NCBI RefSeq assembly: GCF_019443105.1
Contig: NZ_JAHZIJ010000001.1
Location: 124,001-188,000 of the forward strand
Direction of reading: 5' to 3'
Length of the DNA: 64,000 bases
Source: Paenibacillus oenotherae
GTDB lineage: Bacteria; Bacillota; Bacilli; Paenibacillales; Paenibacillaceae
This document shows positions 15,744 to 25,141 of this stretch, piece by piece (position 1 is the stretch's first letter; every line of letters begins with the position of its first letter). The position numbers were made by a program, and so were the translations under genes. The notes beneath the pieces are model-generated. The model had not been told where the DNA came from. It saw only the letters and a list, made by a program, of their open reading frames with translations, and made no database searches.

Positions 15744-18398
15744 TTAAGAGCTAATCTTTCCTGCGTCATATTGATCCAGCGTAAGAAGAACTTCCCTCGG
15801 CTTGCTGCCTTCATATGGCCCGATAATATGCTTGGCCTCCATCTGATCGATCAGACGGGCAGCTCTTGTATAACCGATCCGCATCCGGCGCTGGAGCAGG
15901 GAAACTGATGCCTGCTTGGCCTCAAGAACGATCCGGACAGCCTGATCGAACAGCTCGTCCTGCATTTCATCGACCTCTTGAGCGCTATCGTCAATTTCCG
16001 GTACGAGATCCTCTTTGTATTCGGCCTCGCCCTGCTCTCGGGAAAAGCTTACGACCGCCTCCACTTCACCATCGGAGAGGAACGCGCCCTGAACCCTGAT
16101 CGGCTTCGACATTCCTACCGGCAGGAAGAGCATATCGCCGCGGCCAAGCAGCTTCTCCGCCCCTACCATATCAAGAATGGTCCGGGAATCGACCTGCGAG
16201 GATACGCCGAAGGCGATCCGCGACGGAATGTTTGCTTTGATGACGCCTGTAATAACATCTACTGACGGCCGCTGTGTCGCTATAATAAGATGAATGCCCG
16301 CGGCTCGCGCCATTTGCGCAAGTCGGCAGATCGCATCCTCAACATCATTAGCCGCAACCATCATCAGATCGGCGAGCTCGTCCACGATAACGACGATGAA
16401 AGGCAATACAGCAGCAGGATTGTCCGCCATCAGGTTGTTGTAGCCCTCGATGTTGCGTGTGCCCGATTTGGAGAACATCTCATATCTTTTCTCCATCTCG
16501 ACCACAATCTTTTTCAATGCAAGCGAAGCCCTTCTAGGGTCTGTTACGACAGGTGCAAGCAAATGCGGGATGCCATTATACATATTCAGCTCGACCATCT
16601 TAGGGTCGATCATCAGAAATTTAACCTCATCCGGTCTGGCTTTATACAGAATGCTTGTAATGATACCGTTAATACATACTGATTTGCCTGAGCCTGTTGC
16701 CCCTGCAACAAGCAAGTGAGGCATCTTCGCCAGATTGCCGACAATCGGCTGGCCCGAAATATCTCTGCCGAATGAGATGGACAGTCTCGACGGCGCATTC
16801 AGGAATGACGGTGTCTCCATTACTTCCCGCATCGTCACAACAGATACCTCGTTATTCGGCACTTCAATCCCGATTGCCGATTTGCCCGGTATCGGCGCCT
16901 CCATCCGAATGTCCTTGGCCGCAAGCGCCAGCGCGATGTCATCCGTCAGTCCAACGATACGGCTGACCTTAACGCCTGTTGCGGGCTGCACCTCATATCG
17001 CGTAACAGCCGGCCCCCGGACAACGTCAAGCACCTTTGCACGTACTCCGAAGCTCTCAAGCGTTGCCTCCAGCTTGCGCCTGGAATCATTGGCGTCCGAC
17101 ATATCGCCAGCCCGGCCGCTGGCCCCTGGCTTGGCAAGCAAGGACAGCGGAGGAAGCTGATAAGGCTTCTCCGAAGGTACTCGGCTTGCAGCTGCTGCTG
17201 CGGGAGCGGGCTGGGAGAGCGCTTCGCTTTGCTCCATTGCAGGACTGCTGTCCGCTGCTGCCGGCAACTCATAATCATCAGCTTCATCCGGCACATATTC
17301 GTCCTCTTCAACTGGGAACGGCTCATATGGCGGGGACTCCGGATTCTCGTCCGTGCTCTGGCTCTCTGCATTGTGCGGATACTCTTCTCGCCATGGAAGG
17401 ACATCATCATCCGGTTGATCCGGAAGTGAGGCATTCGGGCTATCATGATATCCCTGCCAGTCATGCTCTTCCTCATCCTCGTCGCCATCCATCCATTGTG
17501 GCTGACGACGAGCTTGAGATGATTCCGACATTCGCTCTTCATCCATCAGCCACTCGCTGTCTCTTCCTTCCTGCAATTCCGCTTCAGGCTCGGGCGAATC
17601 GCTAAACCATGAGAAGAAACGCGCACGGCGCCCGCGCGAGCGAGGCTGCTGCCCATAATCGTCATCTTCATCATCCAGATCTTGATCCAGAACAACCGGA
17701 TTCCCTCTCCCGTTCGCAGCTCTTGGTGCTGCTCCCGCACCAACTGGCGCTGCTGCCGGTCTCCTGGCAATCAGCTTGGCACGAAGCAAGGAGAACAATC
17801 GTCCGCCTCGATGGCGAATCATTCGGGCTATGTCCACATAAGATTTGCCGGTCATAAGCATGATGGATATGGCAAACATCACAATCATCACAAACTTGGA
17901 GGCAAAGTATCCGAACAACCAGTACAATAGCGTATATTGGATGGCGCCCGCATAACCGCCGCTTACCGAATGCTCCACCATCGTCACTTCATCAGTTGGC
18001 GGCGCTTCCAATAACGCTCCCCGCACATCACTGCCAAGCTCATGCATAATATAGCCCGCAGTCAAGCCATCTGTTGGCTCTGTCTTCTGATCCATGACCG
18101 CGATAGAGCTGTAAAGCGTGCATGCCAGCACGAACAACAGCAGACCTGTCTTCCGGTTGGACCAGCCAGACGGCCATGCGCGTTTAACCATAACGACCAA
18201 GCCGATGTAGATGCCGACTAAAGCAAGTACAAAATAAAACTTGCCCAGAAGAAGACCAAACAGCTTGGACAAGGAACGTCCCACCGTGGCCTCTCCTGAA
18301 AGTGCAATCACCGACAATGTAATAAGCAGAATGCCATACACTTCATATTTAAGATTCGCTGCAAGCGAGTTTTTCTTCTTTCGTCTTCGTTTCGCCAA
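15744..18398 (-). CDS. spoIIIE: DNA translocase SpoIIIE/FtsK
   Basis: Septal DNA pump that moves the chromosome into the forespore. About 884 residues: N-terminal membrane domain with four helices (about 20-180), a long acidic Pro/Asp/Glu linker (about 235-420), then the motor with Walker A GATGSGKS near residue 565, Walker [13 protein letters not shown], and a C-terminal winged-helix gamma domain ([23 protein letters not shown]) that reads SRS sites. The TTG at 18398 is preferred because AGAGGTGACGAAG precedes it and the protein then starts MAKRRRKKK; the GTG at 18407 is the alternative. It follows tepA-ylzJ as in B. subtilis. Identity is certain. Confidence 0.97.
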   Translation of the reverse strand: MAKRRRKKKNSLAANLKYEVYGILLITLSVIALSGEATVGRSLSKLFGLLLGKFYFVLALVGIYIGLVVMVKRAWPSGWSNRKTGLLLFVLACTLYSSIAVMDQKTEPTDGLTAGYIMHELGSDVRGALLEAPPTDEVTMVEHSVSGGYAGAIQYTLLYWLFGYFASKFVMIVMFAISIMLMTGKSYVDIARMIRHRGGRLFSLLRAKLIARRPAAAPVGAGAAPRAANGRGNPVVLDQDLDDEDDDYGQQPRSRGRRARFFSWFSDSPEPEAELQEGRDSEWLMDEERMSESSQARRQPQWMDGDEDEEEHDWQGYHDSPNASLPDQPDDDVLPWREEYPHNAESQSTDENPESPPYEPFPVEEDEYVPDEADDYELPAAADSSPAMEQSEALSQPAPAAAAASRVPSEKPYQLPPLSLLAKPGASGRAGDMSDANDSRRKLEATLESFGVRAKVLDVVRGPAVTRYEVQPATGVKVSRIVGLTDDIALALAAKDIRMEAPIPGKSAIGIEVPNNEVSVVTMREVMETPSFLNAPSRLSISFGRDISGQPIVGNLAKMPHLLVAGATGSGKSVCINGIITSILYKARPDEVKFLMIDPKMVELNMYNGIPHLLAPVVTDPRRASLALKKIVVEMEKRYEMFSKSGTRNIEGYNNLMADNPAAVLPFIVVIVDELADLMMVAANDVEDAICRLAQMARAAGIHLIIATQRPSVDVITGVIKANIPSRIAFGVSSQVDSRTILDMVGAEKLLGRGDMLFLPVGMSKPIRVQGAFLSDGEVEAVVSFSREQGEAEYKEDLVPEIDDSAQEVDEMQDELFDQAVRIVLEAKQASVSLLQRRMRIGYTRAARLIDQMEAKHIIGPYEGSKPREVLLTLDQYDAGKISS

Positions 18399-18447
18399 CT
18401 TCGTCACCTCTGGTTGCCATTATACCATAGGTGCAATCCAATGTTTA

Positions 18448-18675
18448 CTACTTGGCCGCTGCAGGCCCCAATGCGATGACAGTTCCGGGGGCAAGCTCCG
18501 GGCGAAGATAGGCATCCAGCGGACATTCCATCAGCCGGACTATTCGTCCCGTTCCTGGAGTCAGCATCTCTACCTGCATACGGACATCACCAATGACAAT
18601 ATCCAGATACGCTTCTCTCTCCTCATGGATCCCGTCAAACACTAATTCCAAAGGAATATTCGTATAGAGCGTCAT
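18448..18675 (-). CDS. ylzJ: YlzJ-like protein
   Basis: 75-residue protein of the YlzJ family found between tepA and spoIIIE in spore-forming Bacilli; function unknown. [15 protein letters not shown] and LLRPGAVIALGPA-type C-terminus (here [14 protein letters not shown]) support the family. The start codon overlaps the tepA stop by 4 bases (ATGA), suggesting translational coupling. No membrane segment or known catalytic motif is seen. Confidence 0.87.
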   Translation of the reverse strand: MTLYTNIPLELVFDGIHEEREAYLDIVIGDVRMQVEMLTPGTGRIVRLMECPLDAYLRPELAPGTVIALGPAAAK

Positions 18676-19415
18676 TGCGGCAGCCCTCCCATTCCACTAC
18701 GCTTGCGTTCCTCTATATATCCATTCAGCTCCCGTAGCGCTTGACCCAGGCCCCCTACAGCATCGATTAATCCGTGCTTCACGGCATCCACACCGATCAC
18801 AGTGGTTCCGATATCGCGTGTCAGCTCCCCCGTCTTGAACATGAGTTCCTTGAACCGTTCCTCGGTAATATTAGAATGCGAGGTAACAAAGCGGACGACC
18901 CGCTCCTGCATTTTATCCAAATAATCGAAGGTCTGAGGGACTCCAATAATAAGTCCATTGAGACGAATCGGATGAATCGTCATCGTCGCTGTTTCCGCAA
19001 TAAACGATTTATTGCCGGCAACCGCAATCGGTACCCCGATGGAATGACCGCCACCGAGCACAAGCGTCACTGTCGGCTTCGTTAGCGAGGAGATCATCTC
19101 TGCAATGGCAAGCCCTGCCTCCACATCGCCTCCGACCGTATTCAAGACGATGAAAATCCCTTCAATCTTGGGATTCTGTTCTGCAGCTACAAGCTGTGGA
19201 ATAATATGCTCATATTTAGTCGTTTTGTTCTGCGGCGGCAGCACCAGATGGCCTTCGACCTGTCCGATTATCGACATGCAGAATATATTAGACTCCCCTT
19301 GCGGCGTCATAGTCTGACCAAGCTGTTGAATCGTATCTACAACCGGATTGATGCCTTTGCGCTCTTCACTCGGCATCGGCTGCTCCATTGTATTGTCTCT
19401 TGTTTCTTCCCACAT
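18672..19415 (-). CDS. tepA: ClpP-like protease TepA
   Basis: ClpP/SppA-crotonase-fold protein of 247 residues; B. subtilis TepA (YmfB) was described as translocation-enhancing and as a cytosolic peptidase acting on small acid-soluble or signal peptides. [22 protein letters not shown] and the nucleophile region [17 protein letters not shown] followed by [10 protein letters not shown] resemble the ClpP Ser and His motifs. The ATG at 19415 follows GGAGGAAGC. First gene of a tepA-ylzJ-spoIIIE unit with a sigma-A-like promoter upstream. Family clear, substrate unknown. Confidence 0.9.
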   Translation of the reverse strand: MWEETRDNTMEQPMPSEERKGINPVVDTIQQLGQTMTPQGESNIFCMSIIGQVEGHLVLPPQNKTTKYEHIIPQLVAAEQNPKIEGIFIVLNTVGGDVEAGLAIAEMISSLTKPTVTLVLGGGHSIGVPIAVAGNKSFIAETATMTIHPIRLNGLIIGVPQTFDYLDKMQERVVRFVTSHSNITEERFKELMFKTGELTRDIGTTVIGVDAVKHGLIDAVGGLGQALRELNGYIEERKRSGMGGLPQ

Positions 19416-19530
19416 CGTGCTTCCTCCTTCATTCTCAATCCATTATTTTTCGTGCGAAGCAACAATCCGGCGGTATTCTCCTCAAGTGAGCAAGTATCTC
19501 GGCTCTCATAGTATGGAAAAACGTTGTCGA

Positions 19531-19560
19531 TTTATACAAGCTTATGAGGAAATAAGACAA
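19531..19560 (-). promoter_or_regulatory. Sigma-A-like promoter of tepA-ylzJ-spoIIIE
   Basis: Minus strand TTGTCT (19555-19560), an 18-base spacer, TATAAA (19531-19536), immediately after the rnjB terminator. The leader to tepA is about 105 bases and contains TTGCTTCGCA (19453-19462), a motif also seen in nearby leaders. Confidence 0.55.
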
Positions 19561-19562
19561 TA

Positions 19563-19611
19563 AAAAACGGCTCCCTCTCTTCCGGACTAACCGGTAAGGA
19601 GGAAACCGTTT
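19563..19611 (-). terminator. rnjB terminator
   Basis: Long hairpin AAAACGG...CCGTTTT-type (19564-19570 with 19605-19611) containing an inner CCGG...CCGG stem; on the minus strand TTTTTTATTG follows. Located just after the rnjB stop codon. Confidence 0.85.
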
Positions 19612-19622
19612 CATTGAAATGT

Positions 19623-21302
19623 CTATACTTCCATAATAATCGGCAAAATCATCGGGCGGCGGCGCGTTTGTTCGTACAGGAAGCGGCCAAGCGCATCCTT
19701 CACATTCGTCTTAAGCGATGCCCATTCATTCACTTTATCGTTCATCAATTTATGAAGCGTCGTCGTTACGATGCGATTGGCTTCTTCAAGAAGGCCTTCC
19801 GATTCACGCACATAAACGAAGCCGCGCGAAATAATGTCCGGACCGGAAAGAATCGTGCCATCCTGCTTGCTAAGTGTAACGACAACAACGAGGATACCGT
19901 CCTGCGACAATAATTTGCGGTCACGAAGTACGATATTGCCGACATCGCCGACACCCAAACCGTCGATAAGCACGTTGCCTGCAGGCACTTTGCTGCCTTT
20001 ACGAGCAGCTCCGCCTTGCACTTCGACTGTATCGCCATTGTCGATAATAAAGATATTCTCTTTCTCAATGCCAACTGCTTCCGCCAGCAAGGCGTGTTGA
20101 CGCTGCATGCGGTACTCGCCGTGGATCGGAATAAAATATTTTGGCCTGATCAGATTAAGCATCAGCTTCAATTCTTCCTGGCTGCCGTGACCGGATACGT
20201 GAACGCCGGATACAGAACCAGGACCATAGATCACATTCGCTCCAAGACGGAACAGCTCGTCTACTGTACGGCCAACATGGCGTTCATTGCCAGGGATTGG
20301 CGTAGCGGCAATGATGACCGTATCACCAGGCAAAATATCTACTTTACGGTGCGTTGAACGTGCCATGCGCGTTAAAGCGGACATCGGCTCGCCTTGGCTG
20401 CCTGTCGATAGAATGGCAACGCGGTCTGCAGCCATCTTGTTCACTTCTTCAGGCTCGATGATCATGCCTTCCGGAATGATGAGGTAGCCGAGCTCAGAAG
20501 CAATGGATACAACATTAACCATACTGCGGCCAACTACAGCAATTTTGCGTTTCGTTGCCATTGCAGCATTAACGACCTGTTGAATCCGGTGAACGTTCGA
20601 AGCGAAGGTTGCAACGACGACACGCTGCGTAGCTTTGCGGAAAATATCCTCCAGCTCAACTCCGATCTTGCTCTCAGATGGCGTGTAGCCAGGGCGTTCA
20701 GCATTCGTGCTATCAGACAGCAGCGCAACTACGCCGCGTCTTCCGATATCGGCAATACGTTGAAGATCCGCATATTGATCGTTGACTGGTGTGTGATCGA
20801 ATTTGAAGTCACCCGTATGTACAACGGTTCCTTCTGGCGTGTCCAGGCATACACCGAGGGAGTCTGGTATGCTGTGGTTAGTTTTGAAGAAAGAAGCGCG
20901 AATGGAGCCGAGCTCCAGTTCTGTATCGGCATTAATAAGAATGCGTTTGGTTTCGCCAAGCAAGCCCGCTTCCTTCAGCTTGCCTTCGATAAGACCAAGC
21001 GTAAGCTTCGTCCCGTATACAGGCACATTGAGATGCTTGAGAACATAAGGCAAGCCGCCGATATGATCCTCATGACCGTGTGTAATAAGAATTGCTCTTA
21101 CTTTATCCCGATTATCTGTTAAATAAGTAATGTCCGGAATTACGATATCAATACCGAGCATGTCCTCCTCGGGGAATTTCAATCCGGAATCAACAACAAC
21201 AATGTCGTTGCCGTACTGAATAACATACATATTCTTTCCGATTTCACCGACGCCGCCCAGTGCAAAAATAAGCAGCTTATCCTGGTTGTTCTTCTTAGAC
21301 AA
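19623..21302 (-). CDS. rnjB: Ribonuclease J
   Basis: Metallo-beta-lactamase/beta-CASP ribonuclease with 5'-3' exo- and endonuclease activity in mRNA decay and rRNA maturation. 559 residues: zinc motif THGHEDHIGG near 74-83, HTGDFKFD near 162-169, beta-CASP region with GNERHVGRTVDELF, HVSGHGSQEEL and PIHGEYRMQ, and a C-terminal domain ending RRPMILPIIMEV. Position downstream of dapA matches B. subtilis rnjB (RNase J2) rather than rnjA, so the paralogue name is from context. ATG at 21302 after AGGAGGATAGATACACTTG-type leader. A 259-base leader precedes it. Confidence 0.95.
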   Translation of the reverse strand: MSKKNNQDKLLIFALGGVGEIGKNMYVIQYGNDIVVVDSGLKFPEEDMLGIDIVIPDITYLTDNRDKVRAILITHGHEDHIGGLPYVLKHLNVPVYGTKLTLGLIEGKLKEAGLLGETKRILINADTELELGSIRASFFKTNHSIPDSLGVCLDTPEGTVVHTGDFKFDHTPVNDQYADLQRIADIGRRGVVALLSDSTNAERPGYTPSESKIGVELEDIFRKATQRVVVATFASNVHRIQQVVNAAMATKRKIAVVGRSMVNVVSIASELGYLIIPEGMIIEPEEVNKMAADRVAILSTGSQGEPMSALTRMARSTHRKVDILPGDTVIIAATPIPGNERHVGRTVDELFRLGANVIYGPGSVSGVHVSGHGSQEELKLMLNLIRPKYFIPIHGEYRMQRQHALLAEAVGIEKENIFIIDNGDTVEVQGGAARKGSKVPAGNVLIDGLGVGDVGNIVLRDRKLLSQDGILVVVVTLSKQDGTILSGPDIISRGFVYVRESEGLLEEANRIVTTTLHKLMNDKVNEWASLKTNVKDALGRFLYEQTRRRPMILPIIMEV

Positions 21303-21567
21303 GTGTATCTATCCTCCTAATAGTATCGCGAAGCAATGACAGCTGTATTGAAACGCTTACTTCCAGTGCGTTAAATTCATTATCCCTGACATTAGCATTC
21401 GCTATCTTCAAATTGATGATTCTTCAGTATGAAAGCCGCAAAAAATCGAAGCTGTGAAAATAATCGACAGCCATTACGCTTTATAGTCGTTAAGTGGTGT
21501 TATAGGACTCCGCTCCAACACCTTACTAACATTACCAAATATTTGCCGCACACCGTCACTTGAGAAC

Positions 21568-21597
21568 ATTATACATGATTGAAAATACGAAATACAA
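21568..21597 (-). promoter_or_regulatory. Sigma-A-like promoter of rnjB
   Basis: Minus strand TTGTAT (21592-21597), an 18-base spacer and a perfect TATAAT (21568-21573). No closer promoter was seen, which implies a long untranslated leader. Confidence 0.6.
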
Positions 21598-21620
21598 GTC
21601 ATCCGTCAAATCAGCCTGCA

Positions 21621-21652
21621 AAAAGAAATAACCGATGCGGCGCACCGGTTAT
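21621..21652 (-). terminator. dapA terminator
   Basis: ATAACCG (21628-21634) pairs with CGGTTAT (21646-21652); the minus-strand tail is TTCTTTTTGC. It ends the dpaA-dpaB-asd-dapG-dapA unit. Confidence 0.82.
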
Positions 21653-21681
21653 AGTCTAGTGCAACTATTGCCATGTCTTCC

Positions 21682-22557
21682 CTACATCAATAACTGTTCC
21701 AGCAGAGCTGTTTCTTCAGCGGATGCTTCAACAAGGGGAAGACGAACACCGCCTACAGGCACGCCGCGAAGAGCAAGTGCGGCCTTCACAAGAACAGGAT
21801 TCGGAACAGGATACGGTAGCTCGAACAATCCTTTCAGGATTGGAAAACATTTACCGTGCAGGCGTGCAGCTTCTGCAACATTCCCGTCAACATATGCAGT
21901 AATCATCCGTTTCAAGTCGCTGCCCACGATATGGCTTGCAACGCTTACCAGACCATAGCCGCCTACAGCAAGCACAGGAAGAGCCGCGCTGTCATCGCCG
22001 CTGTAGACGCGGAAGCCTTCTGGAGCGCCTGCAACAAGCGCTGTAACTTGATCCGTTGATGCACATTCCTTCGTTGCGATAATATTCGGAATTGCCGCAA
22101 GGCGAAGTGTTGTTTCGACCGACATGCTCACAACGGTGCGGGAAGGCACGTTGTAAAGCATAACCGGGAGCTGCGTCGATTCTGCTATCGCTTTGAAATG
22201 TCTGTAGATGCCTTCTTGGCTGGGCCTGCTGTAATAAGGAACGACAAGCAGTATGCCATCAACACCACTTTGCCCGGCAATTTGAGTCAGATGAATGGAA
22301 TGTGCCGTATCATTGCTGCCTGTCCCCGCAATGACTTTGCTCCGGCCGCGCGCGCGCTCTACAACAAACTTGAACAACGCCGCCTTCTCTTCGTCCGTTA
22401 CGGTCGGCGATTCACCGGTTGTCCCGGATACGACGAGGCTGTCGCTCTGCTGCTCTTCAATTAAGTAATCAACCAACCGGCCTGTTGCATCCCAGTCAAT
22501 TGCACCGTCTGCGTCAAACGGAGTAACCATTGCGGTAATCAATCTTCCGAATTCCAT
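21682..22557 (-). CDS. dapA: 4-hydroxy-tetrahydrodipicolinate synthase
   Basis: Condenses pyruvate with aspartate semialdehyde, the first step committed to diaminopimelate, lysine and dipicolinate. 291-residue TIM barrel: SGTTGESPTVTDEEK near 43-57 (pyruvate-binding TT pair), Tyr in VMLYNVPSRT, and the Schiff-base lysine in NIIATKECA. ATG at 22557 with AGGAGGAGTCTAG. Last gene of the asd-dapG-dapA series; two tandem hairpins lie in the 164-base gap to dapG. Identity is secure. Confidence 0.97.
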   Translation of the reverse strand: MEFGRLITAMVTPFDADGAIDWDATGRLVDYLIEEQQSDSLVVSGTTGESPTVTDEEKAALFKFVVERARGRSKVIAGTGSNDTAHSIHLTQIAGQSGVDGILLVVPYYSRPSQEGIYRHFKAIAESTQLPVMLYNVPSRTVVSMSVETTLRLAAIPNIIATKECASTDQVTALVAGAPEGFRVYSGDDSAALPVLAVGGYGLVSVASHIVGSDLKRMITAYVDGNVAEAARLHGKCFPILKGLFELPYPVPNPVLVKAALALRGVPVGGVRLPLVEASAEETALLEQLLM

Positions 22558-22574
22558 CTAGACTCCTCCTAAAT

Positions 22575-22646
22575 GTTTTGCGAAGCAAACCGGCTTCGTA
22601 AGTAAGCATTAACTTCGTTTTGCGAAGCAAAACTGGCTTCGCAAGT
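22575..22646. repeat. Tandem hairpin repeats upstream of dapA
   Basis: Two copies of a 29-30 bp unit (22575-22603 and 22617-22646), 42 bases apart, of the form GTTTTGCGAAGCAAA then GGCTTCGYAAGT. Each contains a palindrome GTTTTGC-GAA-GCAAAAC (perfect in copy 2) and can also fold as TTGCGAAGC / GCTTCGCAA with a 6-7 base loop (22620-22628 with 22636-22644 in copy 2). No T-run follows, so these are not classic terminators. Confidence 0.75.
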
Positions 22647-22720
22647 GTATACATTTCTATCGCGCTGGTCTGCGTGGTGCCACTATAACAGGAGCAAACC
22701 AATGCGATAAGTAATATTCG

Positions 22721-23938
22721 TTATCGTTCATGAAGCGCGAACTTGGCGTGGAGCGCGCGCAGCGCGTCAGCCATATAGCTCTCCTTCACAAGTACCCAAA
22801 TTGTCGTATTCGAATCTGCCGATTGAAGAATCGGTATTGATTGCTCGGTAAGCGCTTCAACAATTCTGGCCATTATTCCCGGAACACCATTCATTCCTCC
22901 GCCAATGACCGAAATTTTCGCGCAGCCGTTCACAGCTATTGGCGTGTATCCGATCCTTTGCAGCACAGATACAGCTTCGCTTGCATCGTGGTCGAATACG
23001 GTATATACCGCTCCGCCTGGTGTTACATTGATGAAATCAACACTAATATGATGGCGTGCCATCGCTTGGAATACTTGAAGCTGCACATCCGTATGGCCCT
23101 CTTGGGCATGAACCGTAATTTGTGTAATTCCGTTGACATGCGCCACTCCTGTTACATGTCGATCACGAACTGCTGCGGCATGCACAGCATCAATCGCATC
23201 TGTCACAAGCGTGCCTTCATCTTCTGAGAAGGTCGAGCGCACACGAAGCGGGATTTTGGCCTGCTGTGCAATCTCGACCGCCCTGGGATGAATAACTTTG
23301 GCGCCCAGACGGGCCATATTGCATATTTCGGCATAGCCAACCACTGATAATGGACGGGCATCTGCAACAATTCGCGGATCTGCTGTCAGAATCCCGTTGA
23401 CATCGGTATAAATATCCACTTGCTCCGCATGAAGAGCAGCGCCCAGCGCTGTAGCAGATGTATCGCTGCCGCCTCTGCCCAGTGTGGTCAGCTGACCGGA
23501 TTCCGTCTTTCCCTGAAAGCCGGTAACGATAACAACTTTATCTTCATGCAAATGACGAAGAACGGTCTCGGTCCGTATTTCAAGAATACGGGCCCGGCCG
23601 AATTGGTTGTCTGTCATAATTCCTGCTTCTCCACCTGTTAGCGCAACAGCTGGAATCGAAGCAGCCTGCAGAAGACCGCACAGCATAACAGCAGAGATAA
23701 TCTCTCCGCAGCCGAGCAGCAGGTCACGCTCCCGCGAAGGGAGCGAATCGCCCGTGCCGGGGATAAGAGAAAGCAATGTATCTGTCGCATAGGGATCACC
23801 GCTGCGCCCCATTGCAGAGACGACAACGACAAGTTTATATTGCCGTTGCCGCTCTCTGCGAATATGGCGAAGCACGAATTGACGCGCTTCACTGGTAGAC
23901 AGCGATGTTCCACCGAATTTCTGAACGAGGATGCGCAT
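22721..23938 (-). CDS. dapG: Aspartokinase I
   Basis: Phosphorylates aspartate, entry to the diaminopimelate/lysine/threonine pathway; in B. subtilis the DapG isoenzyme is feedback-inhibited by diaminopimelate. 405 residues: kinase N-terminus VQKFGGTSLS, VTGFQGKTESGQLTTLGRGGSDTSA near 135-160, then two C-terminal ACT domains (about 255-400, GITQITVHAQEG and ISVIGGGMNGVPGIMARIV). ATG at 23938 follows GGAGGTTTGACC; the longer frame to 23965 includes that site. Next to asd and dapA as in B. subtilis. The DapG assignment over LysC rests on context. Confidence 0.95.
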   Translation of the reverse strand: MRILVQKFGGTSLSTSEARQFVLRHIRRERQRQYKLVVVVSAMGRSGDPYATDTLLSLIPGTGDSLPSRERDLLLGCGEIISAVMLCGLLQAASIPAVALTGGEAGIMTDNQFGRARILEIRTETVLRHLHEDKVVIVTGFQGKTESGQLTTLGRGGSDTSATALGAALHAEQVDIYTDVNGILTADPRIVADARPLSVVGYAEICNMARLGAKVIHPRAVEIAQQAKIPLRVRSTFSEDEGTLVTDAIDAVHAAAVRDRHVTGVAHVNGITQITVHAQEGHTDVQLQVFQAMARHHISVDFINVTPGGAVYTVFDHDASEAVSVLQRIGYTPIAVNGCAKISVIGGGMNGVPGIMARIVEALTEQSIPILQSADSNTTIWVLVKESYMADALRALHAKFALHER

Positions 23939-24012
23939 GGTCAAACCTCCGTTTCCTTGCTTCAAGAAGCTGAAGGATCGTTGCGTTTGACAACCCGCTC
24001 TAATTGTATGCT

Positions 24013-25053
24013 TTATTTCTGACCAATAGCAATATATTCAGCAATTTGTACGGCATTCCATGCAGCGCCTTTGAGCAGATTGTCCGAAACGATCCACATG
24101 TTAAGACCGCGTGAGGAGCCCAGATCGCGACGAAGACGTCCGACAAATACATCCGGCTTGCCCGTTGCATCCGAAGCCAGCGGATATTGCTGGCCAGCAG
24201 GGTCGTCAACCAGCGTAACGCCAGGAGCATCCTTCAACAGCTTGCTAACGTCCTCTAACTCATAGTCATTCTTCAATTCCACATAAACGGACTCTGAATG
24301 TCCATTCACAACTGGGATACGCACACAGGTAGCTGTAACATCAATAGACTCGTCGCCCATAATTTTTTTCGTCTCGCGTACCATCTTCATCTCTTCCAGC
24401 GTATACCCGTTCTCCGTAAACTTATCGATTTGCGGAATCGCATTGAATGCGATTTGATGCTTCACTGGAAGCGCCCCTACCGGCAAAATCTCTGGCTTCA
24501 CTTCATTGCCATCAAGAATTTCGCGCGTCTGGCGGTGAAGCTCGTCGATCGCACGGCTGCCTGCGCCGGATACCGCTTGGTAGGTCGATACGATAATCCG
24601 CGAGATGCCATAACGGTCATACAGCGGTTTGAGCGCCGCAACCATCTGGATCGTGGAGCAATTGGGATTGGCGATCAATCCTTTATGTTCACTTACTTTA
24701 TCAATATTCACCTCTGGCACAACAAGCGGTGTTTCTGGATCCATGCGGAAAGCGTTCGTGTTGTCTATACAAACAGCACCATGCTCGATGGCATGAGGCG
24801 CAAGCGCCTTCGTCACATCGCCGCCAGCACTGAACAATGCGATCTCAACACCTTTAAAGCTATCCGGCGTCGCTTCTTCAACCGTAAGCTCCTGACCCTT
24901 GAACAAGATCTTCGTGCCTGCTGAGCGTGCAGATGACAGCAGCTTCAACTGGGCAATCGGAAAGTTTCTTTTCTCAAGCAGACCAATAATTTGTTCTCCT
25001 ACTGCGCCTGTTGCCCCTACTACAGCAACGTTAAACAATTTCTGATTCGACAT
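24013..25053 (-). CDS. asd: Aspartate-semialdehyde dehydrogenase
   Basis: Reduces aspartyl phosphate to aspartate semialdehyde with NADPH. About 346 residues: NADP-binding VVGATGAVGEQI near 10-21, catalytic cysteine in NPNCSTIQM, and SGAGSRAIDELHRQT after it. ATG at 25053 follows AGAGGGGAAGACACA; an in-frame start at 25071 lies upstream of that ribosome site. It sits between dpaB and dapG, the conserved spoVF-asd-dapG-dapA order. Identity is secure. Confidence 0.97.
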   Translation of the reverse strand: MSNQKLFNVAVVGATGAVGEQIIGLLEKRNFPIAQLKLLSSARSAGTKILFKGQELTVEEATPDSFKGVEIALFSAGGDVTKALAPHAIEHGAVCIDNTNAFRMDPETPLVVPEVNIDKVSEHKGLIANPNCSTIQMVAALKPLYDRYGISRIIVSTYQAVSGAGSRAIDELHRQTREILDGNEVKPEILPVGALPVKHQIAFNAIPQIDKFTENGYTLEEMKMVRETKKIMGDESIDVTATCVRIPVVNGHSESVYVELKNDYELEDVSKLLKDAPGVTLVDDPAGQQYPLASDATGKPDVFVGRLRRDLGSSRGLNMWIVSDNLLKGAAWNAVQIAEYIAIGQK

Positions 25054-25141
25054 TGTGTCTTCCCCTCTCAAAAATCAAACTTATGTCAAGGATTGCTCCA
25101 TTTGCATACGTGATAAATAATGAGACGCCATGATTACCCTA

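Larger units (their letters stand above)
21303..21681 (-). other. Gene-free interval: rnjB leader, promoter and dapA terminator
   Basis: No coding frame is convincing in these 379 bases. They hold the dapA terminator (21621-21652), a sigma-A-like promoter (21568-21597) and a long rnjB leader of about 259 bases. The leader contains a strong stem-loop at about 21493-21525 (AAGGTGTT with AACACCACTT, minus strand) and a GCGAAGCAA motif at 21328-21336 next to the ribosome site. Confidence 0.7.

Noticed and set aside
21303-21567. T-box or known riboswitch in the rnjB leader
   Set aside because: No T-box bulge sequence, specifier loop or recognisable aptamer core was found; only generic stems.
22558-22720. 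Lysine riboswitch before dapA
   Set aside because: The interval is too short for an L-box and is filled by two small tandem hairpins.
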